Part shown: positions 18,989-29,411 of the stretch, piece after piece
How the letters are laid out: each line of letters starts with the position of its first letter
Numbering within the stretch: the stretch's first letter is position 1
Origin: Spongiibacter taiwanensis
Lineage (GTDB): Bacteria; Pseudomonadota; Gammaproteobacteria; Pseudomonadales; Spongiibacteraceae
Direction of reading: 5' to 3'
DNA length: 64,000 nucleotides
Assembly: GCF_023702635.1 (NCBI RefSeq)
Contig: NZ_CP098455.1
Location: forward strand, 496,001-560,000
Notes under the pieces: model-generated
The model's database searches: none
Seen by the model: the letters and a program-made list of their open reading frames with translations, nothing else
What the model was told of the DNA's origin: nothing
Translations under genes and position numbers: made by a program

Positions 18989-19480
18989 ATGACTCGTACT
19001 TCCATGAGACATTGGACCCGGCTTCTGTTGGCACTAGGCCTGTATTTGCTTTCGCCCTTAGCGCTGACACAACCCGATAACTCGGCAGTCGGGATTGTCA
19101 TCAATCAATCGGTCTCCCAAAACAATTTAACGCTGCTAACCCTGCGATCCATCTTTTCCCAGCGCAAGCGCAGTTGGGATGACGGCACCCCTATCACCGT
19201 GGTCGTCCTCCCCGACGAGCACCCTGTGCACCGAAAATTTTGCCGAACCAAGCTGCAAATCTACCCTTACGTGCTGCGAGATCACTGGGATCGCCTGATG
19301 TTCAGCGGCACCGGTACCGCGCCCAGAGTGGCGAAATCGGAAGCCGAGCTAAAGACCATCGTCAGCACCACTCCCGGTGCAATCGGCTATCAGTCTGTTC
19401 CCGCTGGCGCTGACGACGAACTCCCCCTATCTACCCTCCCACAGCAAGGCCGCTCTGACACCACAGGGAGATCAGAATGA
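18989..19480 (+). CDS. Small periplasmic PstS-like substrate-binding protein
   Basis: The chosen product is 163 residues with an N-terminal signal peptide (MRHWTRLLLALGLYLLSPLA, from the second ATG at 19004) and a single binding-protein-like domain. LTLLTLRSIFSQRKRSWDDG, VVVLPDEHPVHRKF and IVSTTPGAIGYQSVPAG are the pattern seen in short phosphate-ABC-transporter-substrate-binding-like proteins of marine gammaproteobacteria. It is about half the size of PstS and has no transporter genes nearby. I infer a sensing or accessory role, not uptake. The start is uncertain: neither 18989 nor 19004 has a clear ribosome site. The stop overlaps the porin start as ATGA. Confidence 0.72.
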   Translation: MTRTSMRHWTRLLLALGLYLLSPLALTQPDNSAVGIVINQSVSQNNLTLLTLRSIFSQRKRSWDDGTPITVVVLPDEHPVHRKFCRTKLQIYPYVLRDHWDRLMFSGTGTAPRVAKSEAELKTIVSTTPGAIGYQSVPAGADDELPLSTLPQQGRSDTTGRSE

Positions 19481-20628
19481 ATTCAACAGGGTTTATGAAA
19501 CGTAGCCTGATCATCGCTTCAGCTTGGCTAGCCACACCCGGCCTCGCCCTCACTATTGGCAATGATCTGCAAGTCCACGGATTTGCGTCGCAGGCATTTC
19601 TGAAAAGTGAGGGTAACAATATTTATGGCGATAGCCTTGATGGCTCCACCGACTTCATGGAAGCCGGACTCAATGCCAACTACCGGCACAGCAGCCGACT
19701 CTATGTCGCAGGGCAAGTTATCTCCCGTGACGCGGGCAATACCGACAACGGCGACATCAACCTCGACTACCTCTTTGCCGACTACAAGCTTGGCGAAAAC
19801 GATCAGTCTGGCATTGGCGCCCGAATTGGTCGCGTACGCAACAGCTACGGTTTTTACAACGACACGCGGGATGTGGTTTTTACCCGCCCAACTATTCTGA
19901 TGCCCCAGGCGGTGTACTTCGAGGGCAATGGGCTGCGGGAGTTTCTGTTTTCCAGCGACGGCCTCCAACTCTATGGCTACTGGGATGAAGCCGAGCATTC
20001 CACCAACTTCAGCTTCTCAGTGGGCAAGGACAAAAGCCTTCCCCAGGACTCCCTCGATATCATTACGGGAGGTTCGGGAATGTTCCGCAACGCGGAGATA
20101 AAAAATCCGGTCTATGCCCAGCTGTTGCACAGCCGCAATGGCGGGCAATCCCGCTATGCCCTGTCAACGCTCAACCTTACGCTCCGGGCAGATGGCGCCA
20201 GGTCGCCAATTCCCTCGGCCAGCATTGATGCCTCAGGGGTTGTGCTATCTGCTGAGCGCAACTTTCTCGACTGGGCCCTCACAGCCGAGTACAGTTTCGT
20301 CAGGGTTGAGGGCTACCTTGGCAGCACTCAAAACCAGGACGCCGAGTCCAAAACCTTTTATCTTCAGGCACGCCGACACCTGGCCAACAACCTGGTCGCG
20401 ACCCTGCGCTACGAGCACGGCAGTTACGAGGACAAAGAACTTGGCAGTCTGAGTAATTCCAAACACTGGGTGGCAGGGCTGCAGTGGACCCCTGATATTT
20501 CCTGGCTATTGGCCCTCGATATTTACAGTATCAAAGGCGCTGGCGGTATCCCCGCTATCGATAACCGAGGGCGCGAAGAAGACAAACACACCACGCTGTT
20601 GGCCGCCATGATTGCGTACCGGTTCTAG
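19477..20628 (+). CDS. Porin-like outer membrane beta-barrel protein
   Basis: This 383-residue protein has a signal peptide (an alternative start MKRSLIIASAWLATPGLALT begins at codon 7) and then a chain of amphipathic beta strands. Aromatic-rich turns and a C-terminal ending IAYRF, with terminal phenylalanine, are the usual signature of Bam-inserted barrels. Segments such as LQVHGFASQAFLKSEGN and IGARIGRVRNSYGFYNDTRD resemble porin-family proteins found beside short binding proteins. The substrate cannot be told from sequence. It is translationally coupled to the binding protein upstream and is followed 9 bp later by the GGDEF/EAL gene, so the three very probably form one operon. Confidence 0.75.
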   Translation: MNSTGFMKRSLIIASAWLATPGLALTIGNDLQVHGFASQAFLKSEGNNIYGDSLDGSTDFMEAGLNANYRHSSRLYVAGQVISRDAGNTDNGDINLDYLFADYKLGENDQSGIGARIGRVRNSYGFYNDTRDVVFTRPTILMPQAVYFEGNGLREFLFSSDGLQLYGYWDEAEHSTNFSFSVGKDKSLPQDSLDIITGGSGMFRNAEIKNPVYAQLLHSRNGGQSRYALSTLNLTLRADGARSPIPSASIDASGVVLSAERNFLDWALTAEYSFVRVEGYLGSTQNQDAESKTFYLQARRHLANNLVATLRYEHGSYEDKELGSLSNSKHWVAGLQWTPDISWLLALDIYSIKGAGGIPAIDNRGREEDKHTTLLAAMIAYRF

Positions 20629-20637
20629 GTCTGCCCC

Positions 20638-23457
20638 ATGTCCCAACCGACGAAGCGAATTGTCAGCCTACAGCGCAAACTCAGCACAGCCATCTTTCTG
20701 GTGTTGATTATCGTGCTATGCACGCTGGAGTTCGCCAGTTTCCGTCGCAACATGGCGAATCATCGTGCGGTAATTCTGGAAAACCTCGAACGCGCAGACG
20801 ACACCTTTCGCGCACTGATAGACCGCTCATACACCGAACTATTCCGTATTGCCGACAACTATGACATCCGCTCGAACAACGCCAAATCATTAAAGCGCTT
20901 AGCGCAACCATCACTGCTGGCGGGAATCGATTCCGTGCGCTTCTTTTCCGCCGACGGCCGCGACTTACTCAGCGAATCCAACCCACCAAAATTGACCCGC
21001 AGCACGCGCAGCGCGCTGGAACAAGTCGCAAAAAGCCAGCGGCCCACCGGCTTTGTCGACTGCAAGCAGCAATGCCTGCAACGGGCCTTTGTGCCAACTA
21101 TTGCGGAAGACGGTAGCGAATTGATCGTTAACATCAATCGCAGCCCGAATATCGTGATGCAGGACTTCTTTAATCTGACCAATATGGATGTCGCCCTGCT
21201 GGCCAAAGAGATCGACAATGGCATCACTATTGAAACCATTCTACTTGCCAGTAATGCGGCAACCAGTCGCGACCGGATTTTGCCGCTACTGGAAAAAATC
21301 ATCATAAAGGGCCCCCAGGAAAATCACTTTTTTGGCAAACTAAACACTCGCTACTTCAGCGCTAAACACTTCCCTCTCAACGGCGCAGTCTCCCCCGAAA
21401 TCAGTGTCCTCATTCACGCACCGGAGACGGGCACCGAAGTACTGATCGAAAGCGAGTTCAAAGACACCGTCATCACCGTCTTGGTGACCCTGCTATTTTC
21501 GATGGCAGCGATAACACTAATACTGCGACCACCGCTGCAAAAGGTGCTGGGGCTAGCCAATTTGCTGCGCTTACTGCCCGAAAGTGAGTTTGCCAGTGCC
21601 CGAAGCCAGCTCGCCGAGATAGCAAAAAGCCGCCAGCACCGGGACGAAACTGACGTTTTGCGAGAGAGCATTGGCAGCGTGATAGGTGACCTCGAGCGCC
21701 TGAACGAAAAGAACAACGAGCAGCGGGAAAAACTGAAGCAAAAGATTTTTGAGCTGACTGAGGCAACTAAATTCAACGACATGTTGCTCGACGCCTCTCC
21801 TCTGGTGATCATCATTCATGAGTCGGACGGCACGATTCAAAGCATCAACGCGCTTGGCCGCGAAATGATCAACACCATCAACGACGACGGCCGCCCCGCC
21901 AATATCAACGACTGGGTACGAAACGACTTTCAACAACGCTCTTTGTCAGATGCCCTTGCCAACCTGATGCACGATGAGGGCAAGACCGTTCAGGGCGAGA
22001 TGCCCCTGTTTGACCGCAACGGGCTGCGGGTTGAGATTCTGTGGGTTCACCGGGCAATCAGAGTGAAGGGACAACTGCGCATATTGTCGATGGGCATGGA
22101 TGTCACTGAGCAGCATGAGGCGGTACGCAGCCTGCAGTGGCTGGGACGCCACGACCGCGTCACCGGTCTGCTTAATCGGTTGAGTTTCATTGACGAGGCC
22201 CAGAGCCACATTGTCCATGCTGGCGCGAACACGCAATTTGATATCGTCTTGATCGATATTGATGACTTTGCCCGCTTTAACGATCAGTTCGATTTTTCCA
22301 CTGGCGATAAACTACTGCTGGAGTTGGCCCGCTACATCAGCATGATTCTACCCGAGGGTAGTTTGCTGGCTCGCAGCGGCTCAGGCGAGTTCATCGCACT
22401 CATTGAAGTGCAAAAGGAACTGGACGAAGCCGACTACCACAAAACTCTGGAGTCCCTCACCCGCTATACCATCGATACTACCGAGGGCAGTGAAAACGTC
22501 CATCTATCCGTCGTGCTGAACCATCTCCGCAGCCAGGCGGAAATGGCCATTGACCAACTGATCTCTGACACCACAGCGCTGATGCGCCGGGTGAAAAGCA
22601 AAGCACGCGGCCAAGTATTTGTCGCCACCGAAGAGCATATCGACCGGCTTTCCCGGCAGGAAAAATACCACATGAAGGACCTGATTCAGCAGGCCCTTGA
22701 TGAAAACCGGCTACTGTTGTTTTATCAGCCCATCATCCACATTCATAATCAAGTGATCAGCCATTGCGAATGCTTGGTGCGCCTGCTGGACGAGGAAGGT
22801 CAGTTTATTCCGCCCTACAAATTCCTGGGCGTCGCCGCCGAAATTGGCCTGATGTCTCAGATTGATTTCGCCGTGATCGAAATGGCCATGCAGCAACAAC
22901 GGCGATGGCAGGACAGTGGCGTGGACATCGGCCTGAGTATCAACTTGACCGCGCCGACCATGGAATTGCCCGACTTTGAAATTCACCTCAAACAGCTTAT
23001 TGAAAAAACCGGCGCAGATCCCAGCAAGTTGATTTTTGAGGTCGTCGAAACCGACGCCCTCGATAGTATCCACGAGGCCAACACCCTGCTCAAAAATTTC
23101 CGCAAAATCGGCGCCCGGATTGCCCTGGACGACTTTGGCGTGGGCTTCACCTCCTTCGAGTATGTGCGCGAGTTACCGGTGGACTTCATCAAGATTGATC
23201 AGTCTTTTGTGCGCTTCATTCACGAGCGCCCCAACGACCAGGCGCTGGTGCGCTCAATGATAGAAATGAGCCACAGCCTGAACAAACAGGTTATTGTGGA
23301 GGGGGTAGAAACCCAGGAGGCCATGGAGATTGTTCGCAAACTGGGCGCCGAGTATGTTCAGGGCTACTTCATTTCTAAGCCAATGCCCCTCGACGCATTG
23401 AATCTGAACATGCCCCTGGGGCATCTTCTCAATCCAGACAGCGATAATCAGGACTGA
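20638..23457 (+). CDS. Membrane-anchored sensor protein with degenerate GGDEF and intact EAL domain
   Basis: This 939-residue protein is a likely c-di-GMP phosphodiesterase. Transmembrane segment 1 lies at about 14-33, a periplasmic sensor region of roughly 240 residues follows (with a CKQQC pair), and segment 2 is near 278-300. A coiled linker, a PAS-like domain ([19 protein letters not shown]), GGDEF and EAL follow. The GGDEF motif is altered to GSGEF (581-585, in RSGSGEF), so cyclase activity is doubtful. The EAL domain keeps ECLVRL (Glu711), [23 protein letters not shown] and VQGYF, as expected of an active enzyme. It closes an operon with the binding protein and porin, suggesting that a periplasmic signal controls c-di-GMP. 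Its 3' end overlaps glpK by 10 bp. Confidence 0.87.
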   Translation: MSQPTKRIVSLQRKLSTAIFLVLIIVLCTLEFASFRRNMANHRAVILENLERADDTFRALIDRSYTELFRIADNYDIRSNNAKSLKRLAQPSLLAGIDSVRFFSADGRDLLSESNPPKLTRSTRSALEQVAKSQRPTGFVDCKQQCLQRAFVPTIAEDGSELIVNINRSPNIVMQDFFNLTNMDVALLAKEIDNGITIETILLASNAATSRDRILPLLEKIIIKGPQENHFFGKLNTRYFSAKHFPLNGAVSPEISVLIHAPETGTEVLIESEFKDTVITVLVTLLFSMAAITLILRPPLQKVLGLANLLRLLPESEFASARSQLAEIAKSRQHRDETDVLRESIGSVIGDLERLNEKNNEQREKLKQKIFELTEATKFNDMLLDASPLVIIIHESDGTIQSINALGREMINTINDDGRPANINDWVRNDFQQRSLSDALANLMHDEGKTVQGEMPLFDRNGLRVEILWVHRAIRVKGQLRILSMGMDVTEQHEAVRSLQWLGRHDRVTGLLNRLSFIDEAQSHIVHAGANTQFDIVLIDIDDFARFNDQFDFSTGDKLLLELARYISMILPEGSLLARSGSGEFIALIEVQKELDEADYHKTLESLTRYTIDTTEGSENVHLSVVLNHLRSQAEMAIDQLISDTTALMRRVKSKARGQVFVATEEHIDRLSRQEKYHMKDLIQQALDENRLLLFYQPIIHIHNQVISHCECLVRLLDEEGQFIPPYKFLGVAAEIGLMSQIDFAVIEMAMQQQRRWQDSGVDIGLSINLTAPTMELPDFEIHLKQLIEKTGADPSKLIFEVVETDALDSIHEANTLLKNFRKIGARIALDDFGVGFTSFEYVRELPVDFIKIDQSFVRFIHERPNDQALVRSMIEMSHSLNKQVIVEGVETQEAMEIVRKLGAEYVQGYFISKPMPLDALNLNMPLGHLLNPDSDNQD

Positions 23458-24932
23458 CTGCGCACTCTGGCCACCGCGTTTTTCCAGCCGTGGTAACGCC
23501 GCTCCCGGTCACTCTCTGCCATCTTTGGATTAAATGCCTTTTCGCTTTGCCAAAGGGCGGCAATTTCTTCCAGGTCGGCATACACACCCAAGTGAAGACC
23601 GGCCATATAAGCTGCCCCGAGGGCGGTTGTTTCGGTGACTTGGGGGCGTTCGCAGCAGCAGCCCAGCATGTCGGCTAAACGCTGCACCAGCCAGTCATTG
23701 ATCACCATCCCACCATCAACACGAATGTCGTTGAAGTCGGCCCCGTCACCGCGCATGGCTTCAATCAGGTCGCGGGTTTGGTAACACACTGACTCCAAGG
23801 TAGCTCTGGCAATGTGAGCAGCGCTGCTGTCCCGGGTTAAGCCGAGAATCGCGCCGCGGGCATCCGGGTCCCAGTAGGGTGCGCCGAGTCCGGTAAACGC
23901 CGGCACCAGATAAACGCCGTCAGAACTGGTGACACTCTCCGCCAGTTGCTGGGTTTCTGCGGCTGATTTGATGAGTTGTAAACCGTCGCGCAGCCACTGC
24001 ACCGCCGCACCGGCGACGAAAATGCTGCCCTCCAGGGCATAACACACCTTATCGTTAATTCGGTACGCGACGGTGGTCAGCAAGCGATTGCTCGACACCA
24101 TCGCCTGGTCGCCGGTATTTAACACCAGAAAACAGCCGGTTCCGTAGGTGCTCTTGGCCATGCCCGGGGTAAAGCAGGCTTGGCCAACCGTCGCGGCTTG
24201 TTGGTCGCCAATCAGCGCAGCCACCGGCAGCGATGCGCCCAGGAGAGCGGCATCGGTGGTTCCAAAATCATCACAGGTATTTTTAACTTCGGGCAGAATC
24301 GCCCGGGGAATGCGCAGCAACTCGAGCAGTTCGTCATCCCATTGCTGGGTATGAATATTGAATAAGAGGGTACGTGATGCATTGGTGGCATCGGTCGCGT
24401 GGGATTGGCCGCCGGTCAGTCGCCACAACAAGAAGCTATCAACGGTACCGAATGCGAGCTCACCGGCCTCAGCGCGCTTGCGAGCGCCCGGCACATTGTC
24501 CAGCAGCCAAGCCAGTTTACTGCCGGTGAAATAGGGATCGAGCAGCAGGCCGGTACGCCGGGTGACCATTTGCTCCACCCCTTGCGCCTTCAGTTCCGCG
24601 CAGGCTTTCGCCGTGCGCCGATCCTGCCAGACAATCGCGGGATACACGGCTTTACCTGAATCGCGCTCCCACAACAGCGTCGTTTCGCGTTGATTGGTGA
24701 TACCGATCCCGCTCAACTGGTCGGCACGCAGCCCCGCCGCATCGATTGCCGCCCGGCAACTGGCCACTGTTGTCTCCCAAATTTCCTCGGGATCATGTTC
24801 AACCCAGCCGTCGTGAGGATAGAACTGGGTAAATTCTTTCTGCCCTACCCCACAAATATTCCCACCGCGGTCAAAGACAATCGCCCGTGAACTGGTCGTG
24901 CCCTGATCAATTGCCAGCAAGTACTGTCCCAT
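23448..24932 (-). CDS. glpK: Glycerol kinase
   Basis: GlpK phosphorylates glycerol to sn-glycerol-3-phosphate. The 494-residue protein begins [21 protein letters not shown], and I chose the ATG at 24932 for this reason. The FGGY-kinase landmarks [40 protein letters not shown] and [20 protein letters not shown] are present. Length matches E. coli GlpK. No glpF, glpD or glpR is adjacent, so glycerol uptake and oxidation genes must lie elsewhere. The start follows a 102-bp gap after gspN. Confidence 0.97.
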   Translation of the reverse strand: MGQYLLAIDQGTTSSRAIVFDRGGNICGVGQKEFTQFYPHDGWVEHDPEEIWETTVASCRAAIDAAGLRADQLSGIGITNQRETTLLWERDSGKAVYPAIVWQDRRTAKACAELKAQGVEQMVTRRTGLLLDPYFTGSKLAWLLDNVPGARKRAEAGELAFGTVDSFLLWRLTGGQSHATDATNASRTLLFNIHTQQWDDELLELLRIPRAILPEVKNTCDDFGTTDAALLGASLPVAALIGDQQAATVGQACFTPGMAKSTYGTGCFLVLNTGDQAMVSSNRLLTTVAYRINDKVCYALEGSIFVAGAAVQWLRDGLQLIKSAAETQQLAESVTSSDGVYLVPAFTGLGAPYWDPDARGAILGLTRDSSAAHIARATLESVCYQTRDLIEAMRGDGADFNDIRVDGGMVINDWLVQRLADMLGCCCERPQVTETTALGAAYMAGLHLGVYADLEEIAALWQSEKAFNPKMAESDRERRYHGWKNAVARVRSQS

Positions 24933-25034
24933 CGAAACTCCCCTGTAAAAGCGCTTTGGCAACAGACTACGATCTGCAAAATGTGGATACAAGCATTGGC
25001 GAGGGTCAAATTTGTCCGGGCCACAAAATTTCGA

Positions 25035-25757
25035 TCAGAGCCGAATAACAAAGTCCTTGCCATTGCGTGGCTGGCCCAAAAAGTCGCGCAAACTTAAAAA
25101 CAGCTCACTCCCCGGCGGTGGCGACAGGGTGATTTGCCCCCGCGTGCGTCCATCACCACTCACCGTGAGGCTACCTCGAACCCGGTTCGGATTATTCTCA
25201 TCGATGCTCAAGCGCACGGCGCCACCACGACAGGACAACGCTGCCACGATTGCGCCGAGACTGTCGATGCCCGCAATATCACCGCGCAATCCGGCAATCC
25301 GCAGCTGACCATCCAGTGAGTTACAGCCCTGAGCGGCCAGCGTGGCAGAACTGAGTTTGAGCGAAAATTGTCCCTCGAATCCCATGCTCGGCAGGCCTGC
25401 CGCCGCCAGCAACGGACCAATTTCGCCTTCTACCGAGGAATCCGTCAAAACCAGTTGTTGTTCACCCGTCACCCCCAACAGGGCACTCGCCCGAACCGGG
25501 GTCTGGGTAGAGATCGCCAATGGCGCATGGCCGAACAATGCCCAGGGACGCAGATGCCAGGCGACACCACCAACGCTAAACTGTTGAAATCGTACTGAGT
25601 CGATATCGCCTTGCCACACGGTACCGGAAGCTGGTCCCAGCGCCAGTCCGGGAACCTGCCCCCGAATCGTGTCAAGCAACAGCCAAGCCGGTGCTTTGGC
25701 GACAAGCACCGCCACAAACATCCCCGCCGCCAACAAAATCAAAACCGCTTTTTTCAC
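25035..25757 (-). CDS. gspN: Type II secretion system protein N
   Basis: GspN is an accessory inner-membrane protein of some type II systems, whose exact role is unclear. The 240-residue protein has an N-terminal membrane anchor (residues 3-22, AVLILLAAGMFVAVLVAKAPAW). The remainder is periplasmic beta-rich sequence with GTVWQGDIDSVRFQQFSVGGVAWHLRPW, typical of GspN. It is the last gene of the gspC-N operon. The start is GTG at 25757, overlapping the gspM stop as GTGA. Identification leans on position and the anchor-plus-WHLRPW pattern. Confidence 0.85.
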   Translation of the reverse strand: MKKAVLILLAAGMFVAVLVAKAPAWLLLDTIRGQVPGLALGPASGTVWQGDIDSVRFQQFSVGGVAWHLRPWALFGHAPLAISTQTPVRASALLGVTGEQQLVLTDSSVEGEIGPLLAAAGLPSMGFEGQFSLKLSSATLAAQGCNSLDGQLRIAGLRGDIAGIDSLGAIVAALSCRGGAVRLSIDENNPNRVRGSLTVSGDGRTRGQITLSPPPGSELFLSLRDFLGQPRNGKDFVIRL

Positions 25758-26230
25758 TCGGGCGCTCCCAACGTGACGCGCAGGGAGGCGGTGCCCGGCG
25801 TGGCTAATCGAGAGAGAGTCATATCATTTACGAGCAAACCACGACTGATGACCGTGTCGAGAAACTGCACGCAGGCATTGTAATCGCAACCGGCGATCCA
25901 CACGTTGAAGCGACCACCCGATTGCGGTTCTATTCGATTGAAGGTGATGCCTTGCTCACGCCCGGCGCTGGTGATCAACTGCTGTGGCGAACCGACATTA
26001 TTCGTTACGCCTCGCGGCGCCAGAGCCCGAATCTGCTCGGCGGCACCCAGCATCCACTCATAGGCCTGCTGCTTCTGTTGCGCCTTTTCTGCTGCCTGTG
26101 CCGCGCCGCTCAGGAGAGGTTGCCAAACCAGCAAATAAATAAACAAGGGCAGCGCCACGGCCGCGCCTATCGCAAGGGTGCGGCGCTCCTGCTCGGTGCG
26201 CCCGTCGAGCAATTTTTCAAAACGGCTCAT
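25754..26230 (-). CDS. gspM: Type II secretion system protein M
   Basis: GspM is an inner-membrane protein that pairs with GspL in the assembly platform. The 158-residue protein has a short cytoplasmic N-terminus, one transmembrane segment (about 20-42, LAIGAAVALPLFIYLLVWQPLL), then a coiled stretch (AQAAEKAQQKQQAYEWM) and a periplasmic ferredoxin-like domain. RALAPRG near 65 is a frequent GspM feature. Its start overlaps the gspL stop by one base. Confidence 0.88.
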   Translation of the reverse strand: MSRFEKLLDGRTEQERRTLAIGAAVALPLFIYLLVWQPLLSGAAQAAEKAQQKQQAYEWMLGAAEQIRALAPRGVTNNVGSPQQLITSAGREQGITFNRIEPQSGGRFNVWIAGCDYNACVQFLDTVISRGLLVNDMTLSRLATPGTASLRVTLGAPE

Positions 26231-27420
26231 TATTGTCCCTCCCCGCGCAATACCACCTGACCAACAATGGCCGCGGCTTCCTGATTAAAGGCACCCCGCT
26301 CAACATTGAAACCCTGGGCCGAAAGCGCGGCGACCCATTGGTCGAGCTGCTCAAAGCCCGGTGACGTTACCTGCACCTTCAACAGGGTCGGACGATGCTC
26401 AAAGGTCATCTGTTTGATGTCGATCTTTTGATTTTTGGTCGCCGAGGCCAGGCGCTCCAACCAGGGTAGCAGCTGGCTTTGCTCGCTACTGCCACCTTCC
26501 AGCGCCGCCAATTGCGTGCGCATCTGCGCCCGGGCATTCACTACCCGAGCACCCGGGAAAGTCTGCTGATACAGGGCATCCATCGCACGATCCAGCTGCT
26601 CCGCCCGAGAGTTCGCCGTGATGATCTGAACCCCCAACGCGGCCCAATGCACCAGCAAAACAGCCACCAGCAAAAGCAATGGCCAACGCAACAGCTGAAG
26701 TTCAGCGCTGCGCTGTTCCTTAATAGCGTAAGCACCACAGAGCAAGTTGAGATTCCATGGCGCAAAAACCTCGGCATAAACCTGCAGCCGCTGATTAAAC
26801 GGGTTGCCCGGCCCCTCCGGCAGTTCGTAATCCGGTTGCCAGCCCGCTTCGGTAAACACTTGCAGGTCGTCGTGACTGGAAGGCACCTGATCGCCGGCGG
26901 CAATCTGCCACCACACCGGAAAATTTTCGCTATCGAGGGCGGCGCCACCCGCCGCAAGGTGTGCGCTGGCGCGCTGGCGATCAAGCACCAGCACATTGGC
27001 TGGTAACACCGCGAAATCCGGCAACATGGCGGTCACTTTCAGGCCGGCAGCGCACAACCATTCATGGCAGCGCGTCATCACATCCTTGTCAATTACCAAT
27101 ACATCGCAGGGCTGGTTCGCCCGAATTGGAGTGTGGGCGATGTGTACCTGATCGAGGTCCGTGCAGAGCCGCTCCTCGAGCTGGAATGGCAGGGCGGCCA
27201 TGCCGACGCGACCCGCTTTGGGCAGCACAATGCGATGGTGACTCACCGCCTGGCCATTGATTAGCGCGTAACAAGCCACCCCGGCATATCGCTCCGCCAG
27301 AAAATCAAGCTTCTCCGGGGCCGAACTCCCTGAAGCCAGCTCTCGCCCATCATCCCACACCAACCAGTGAACGGGCTGATCGGGCAACAGGGGCAAATCA
27401 AGCAGTAATTTCTTTGTCAA
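26230..27420 (-). CDS. gspL: Type II secretion system protein L
   Basis: GspL links the secretion ATPase GspE to the inner-membrane platform. The 396-residue protein has an actin-like cytoplasmic domain (about 1-240, with LPFQLEERLCTDLDQVHIA), one transmembrane helix near 245-265 (WPLLLLVAVLLVHWAALGVQI), and a periplasmic ferredoxin-like domain. The start codon is TTG at 27420; AGAGG four bases upstream and the TTGA overlap with the gspK stop support it. Length is typical. Confidence 0.9.
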   Translation of the reverse strand: MTKKLLLDLPLLPDQPVHWLVWDDGRELASGSSAPEKLDFLAERYAGVACYALINGQAVSHHRIVLPKAGRVGMAALPFQLEERLCTDLDQVHIAHTPIRANQPCDVLVIDKDVMTRCHEWLCAAGLKVTAMLPDFAVLPANVLVLDRQRASAHLAAGGAALDSENFPVWWQIAAGDQVPSSHDDLQVFTEAGWQPDYELPEGPGNPFNQRLQVYAEVFAPWNLNLLCGAYAIKEQRSAELQLLRWPLLLLVAVLLVHWAALGVQIITANSRAEQLDRAMDALYQQTFPGARVVNARAQMRTQLAALEGGSSEQSQLLPWLERLASATKNQKIDIKQMTFEHRPTLLKVQVTSPGFEQLDQWVAALSAQGFNVERGAFNQEAAAIVGQVVLRGEGQ

Positions 27421-28409
27421 AAGACCTCTCCATATTCTCGTGCATACGCTACCGCCTTACCGCCCTTGATCACAAACCGGGAGTACATTTTCAGCTGCCG
27501 CTGCTGATAAAAAATATCGGCTAGACCTCGGAAGTACTTCGACTGCACCGCCAGACCTTGCAGCAATTCCGTGCTGGGTTGCTGCTCAAGAGGCAAGGCT
27601 AACTCGCTGATGAAGGTAGCCACATCGGGCCAGCCGTCTTCCGGGCGCGCGTTAAGCACGGCTCTCACCTGCTCAACTGATACAGTGTTACCAATGGCTG
27701 CCGCCAACAGCGCAGCGTGCTCGGGCAGCAATGTGTTGATATTGATCGGTGTGTTGACCTCTGGCAGCGCACACAAAAACGGGCTCAGCGCCTGCCACTC
27801 GCCCTCTTCAAACTCCGCCAGTAAATTCATTTCACTCGGGCTGACCATTACCTGGTTCGGAGGCATGTAGGGAAAATCCTGATCCGAATAGTATAGATCT
27901 TCGGCGCCGTACACCCCTTCGGGGCCAAAATCCTCGTCGATCCAGTCGTTGACCCGGTCAGCGATAAAGTCGGCCCGCTCGGGCGACAGATCCAGGTTCA
28001 GCAGCAGGCCTCGCAACACCGTCAGCGAGGCTGGCTCGGTGATCACCGCACCCGGCTCCGCTTCGGTATTAACCTGGTACAAGTTGTTGACGTTGAAGCA
28101 GGCCTGCTGATCCTCAATATATCCAGCAATTGACCCGCCATCGATTGGGAACAAGGTATCTCGCCGCGCCCACACCTGAGACAAATTGATCGTCGCGTCC
28201 TCGACAGCATCTTTTAAGGCAAATTTAGCGATCTGCTCGCCACCCAGGGCATACCAGTAAGCCTGGTCCATCAGCCGCTGATTCAGCAATCGCTGACTGT
28301 TATAACGAACCGAGTCCACCAGACCCACTGCCAATACCGTCATCAACGCCACCATCAGGATGACCATGATGAGTGCGGCGCCGCCCTGCTTTCGCCCCGT
28401 GTGTCTCAT
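27417..28409 (-). CDS. gspK: Type II secretion minor pseudopilin K
   Basis: GspK caps the pseudopilus tip with GspI and GspJ. The 330-residue protein begins MRHTGRKQGGAALIMVILMV. The prepilin-like cleavage site GG^AALI lacks the glutamate at position +5, which is normal for GspK. The large alpha domain typical of GspK follows, with FNVNNLY and INTLLPEHAALLAA. I chose ATG 28409, which overlaps the gspJ stop as ATGA; longer upstream in-frame sequence has no family match. Confidence 0.93.
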   Translation of the reverse strand: MRHTGRKQGGAALIMVILMVALMTVLAVGLVDSVRYNSQRLLNQRLMDQAYWYALGGEQIAKFALKDAVEDATINLSQVWARRDTLFPIDGGSIAGYIEDQQACFNVNNLYQVNTEAEPGAVITEPASLTVLRGLLLNLDLSPERADFIADRVNDWIDEDFGPEGVYGAEDLYYSDQDFPYMPPNQVMVSPSEMNLLAEFEEGEWQALSPFLCALPEVNTPININTLLPEHAALLAAAIGNTVSVEQVRAVLNARPEDGWPDVATFISELALPLEQQPSTELLQGLAVQSKYFRGLADIFYQQRQLKMYSRFVIKGGKAVAYAREYGEVF

Positions 28410-29044
28410 TGGCCACTCTCTGGCAGCAATACATTCAGGCGCAGATCGGGCCAGATCTCGGTATCCATCGTGATTTGAATACCCGCGGGTTGCGGCGCCG
28501 ACACCTGCGAGCTCGGCGGCCAGAAGGGCGACCACCGGTCGCCGCTGTAGAAATTCACCACAAAGCGTTTAACGTCGCGGATCAGGACCCGCCGCTGCCA
28601 GTCGGTGTTCGCGGTCGGATCAGCCACCGCCACACTGTAGCGAACCAGGGCATCGTCCTCGCGCTCGTAACGCACTCTTTCCAGGCTACTGAGCAGGGTT
28701 TGCCCCGGCAGAATGCGGCGGCCGTCGTGGACAAACTCTATTTCGCTGTCCTCGCCAATTTGCGCTCCCACGATGCGAGCGGCTAAGGGGTCACCCTGGA
28801 CGTCTCGCGGAATTCGCGGTGCCAACTGCTCCAGGTCGCGGCGCAGGGTAAGCAATCCCAGGGCAACCTCCTCCAGGGCCTGTTGGCGCGCACCGATAGC
28901 ATCCTCATTATTCACCGCCGCATTTAGCATCACGCTGGCGGCCGTGCCCAGCAGTGCCATAATGCCAATGGCAATCAGCAGCTCGACCAGCGTAAAGCCG
29001 GCCCGATGGCGCCAAGGGAAGAATTGTGAATTCCGCCGGGACAT
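28406..29044 (-). CDS. gspJ: Type II secretion minor pseudopilin J
   Basis: This minor pseudopilin forms the tip complex with GspI and GspK. The 212-residue protein starts MSRRNSQFFPWRHRAGFTLV, with the prepilin cleavage site before F in AGFTLVELLIAIGIMALLGT and Glu at +5. The body contains EEVALGLLTLRRDLEQL, a common GspJ element. The start ATG 29044 lies 7 bp after the gspI stop. Confidence 0.92.
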   Translation of the reverse strand: MSRRNSQFFPWRHRAGFTLVELLIAIGIMALLGTAASVMLNAAVNNEDAIGARQQALEEVALGLLTLRRDLEQLAPRIPRDVQGDPLAARIVGAQIGEDSEIEFVHDGRRILPGQTLLSSLERVRYEREDDALVRYSVAVADPTANTDWQRRVLIRDVKRFVVNFYSGDRWSPFWPPSSQVSAPQPAGIQITMDTEIWPDLRLNVLLPESGQ

Positions 29045-29051
29045 ATGCTGC

Positions 29052-29411
29052 CTACTTCTCCAGGAAGGCGGAGCGACTGGCCAGAACGTCGCCCTGCTCT
29101 GACTGCAGAATAGTAATGTCGACCCGGCGCATATCGGGGTGGGGAGTATCTGAAATTTCCCGGCGCCAGAAGAATTCATAGCCCGCGAGGGACTGGCTGC
29201 CACTGTTGCGCGTCCCCTGTCCCTCCCGCAAAAAATCGACCAGGAGGTTGTGGGCCATTAGGTCCGCAAATTGCCGTTCCTCCAGGGCTGAGGTCGCGTC
29301 GGCGCTCTGGCCAAGACTCTTGGTCAAGGCTACCGCCGCAGTAGCGAAGATCATCAGTGCGACCAATACTTCCAGCAGGGTAAAGCCTTTGCTACGCGCC
29401 GAGGCCATCAT
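29052..29411 (-). CDS. gspI: Type II secretion minor pseudopilin I
   Basis: This 119-residue minor pseudopilin has the prepilin motif KGFTLLEVLVALMIFATAAV near residue 8, with Glu at +5. Glutamine-rich and Ala-rich helices follow, with LMAHNLLVDFL, typical of GspI. I chose the first of two adjacent ATGs (29411), which overlaps the gspH stop as ATGA. The length fits the family; a longer upstream extension would place more than 20 residues before the leader. Confidence 0.92.
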   Translation of the reverse strand: MMASARSKGFTLLEVLVALMIFATAAVALTKSLGQSADATSALEERQFADLMAHNLLVDFLREGQGTRNSGSQSLAGYEFFWRREISDTPHPDMRRVDITILQSEQGDVLASRSAFLEK

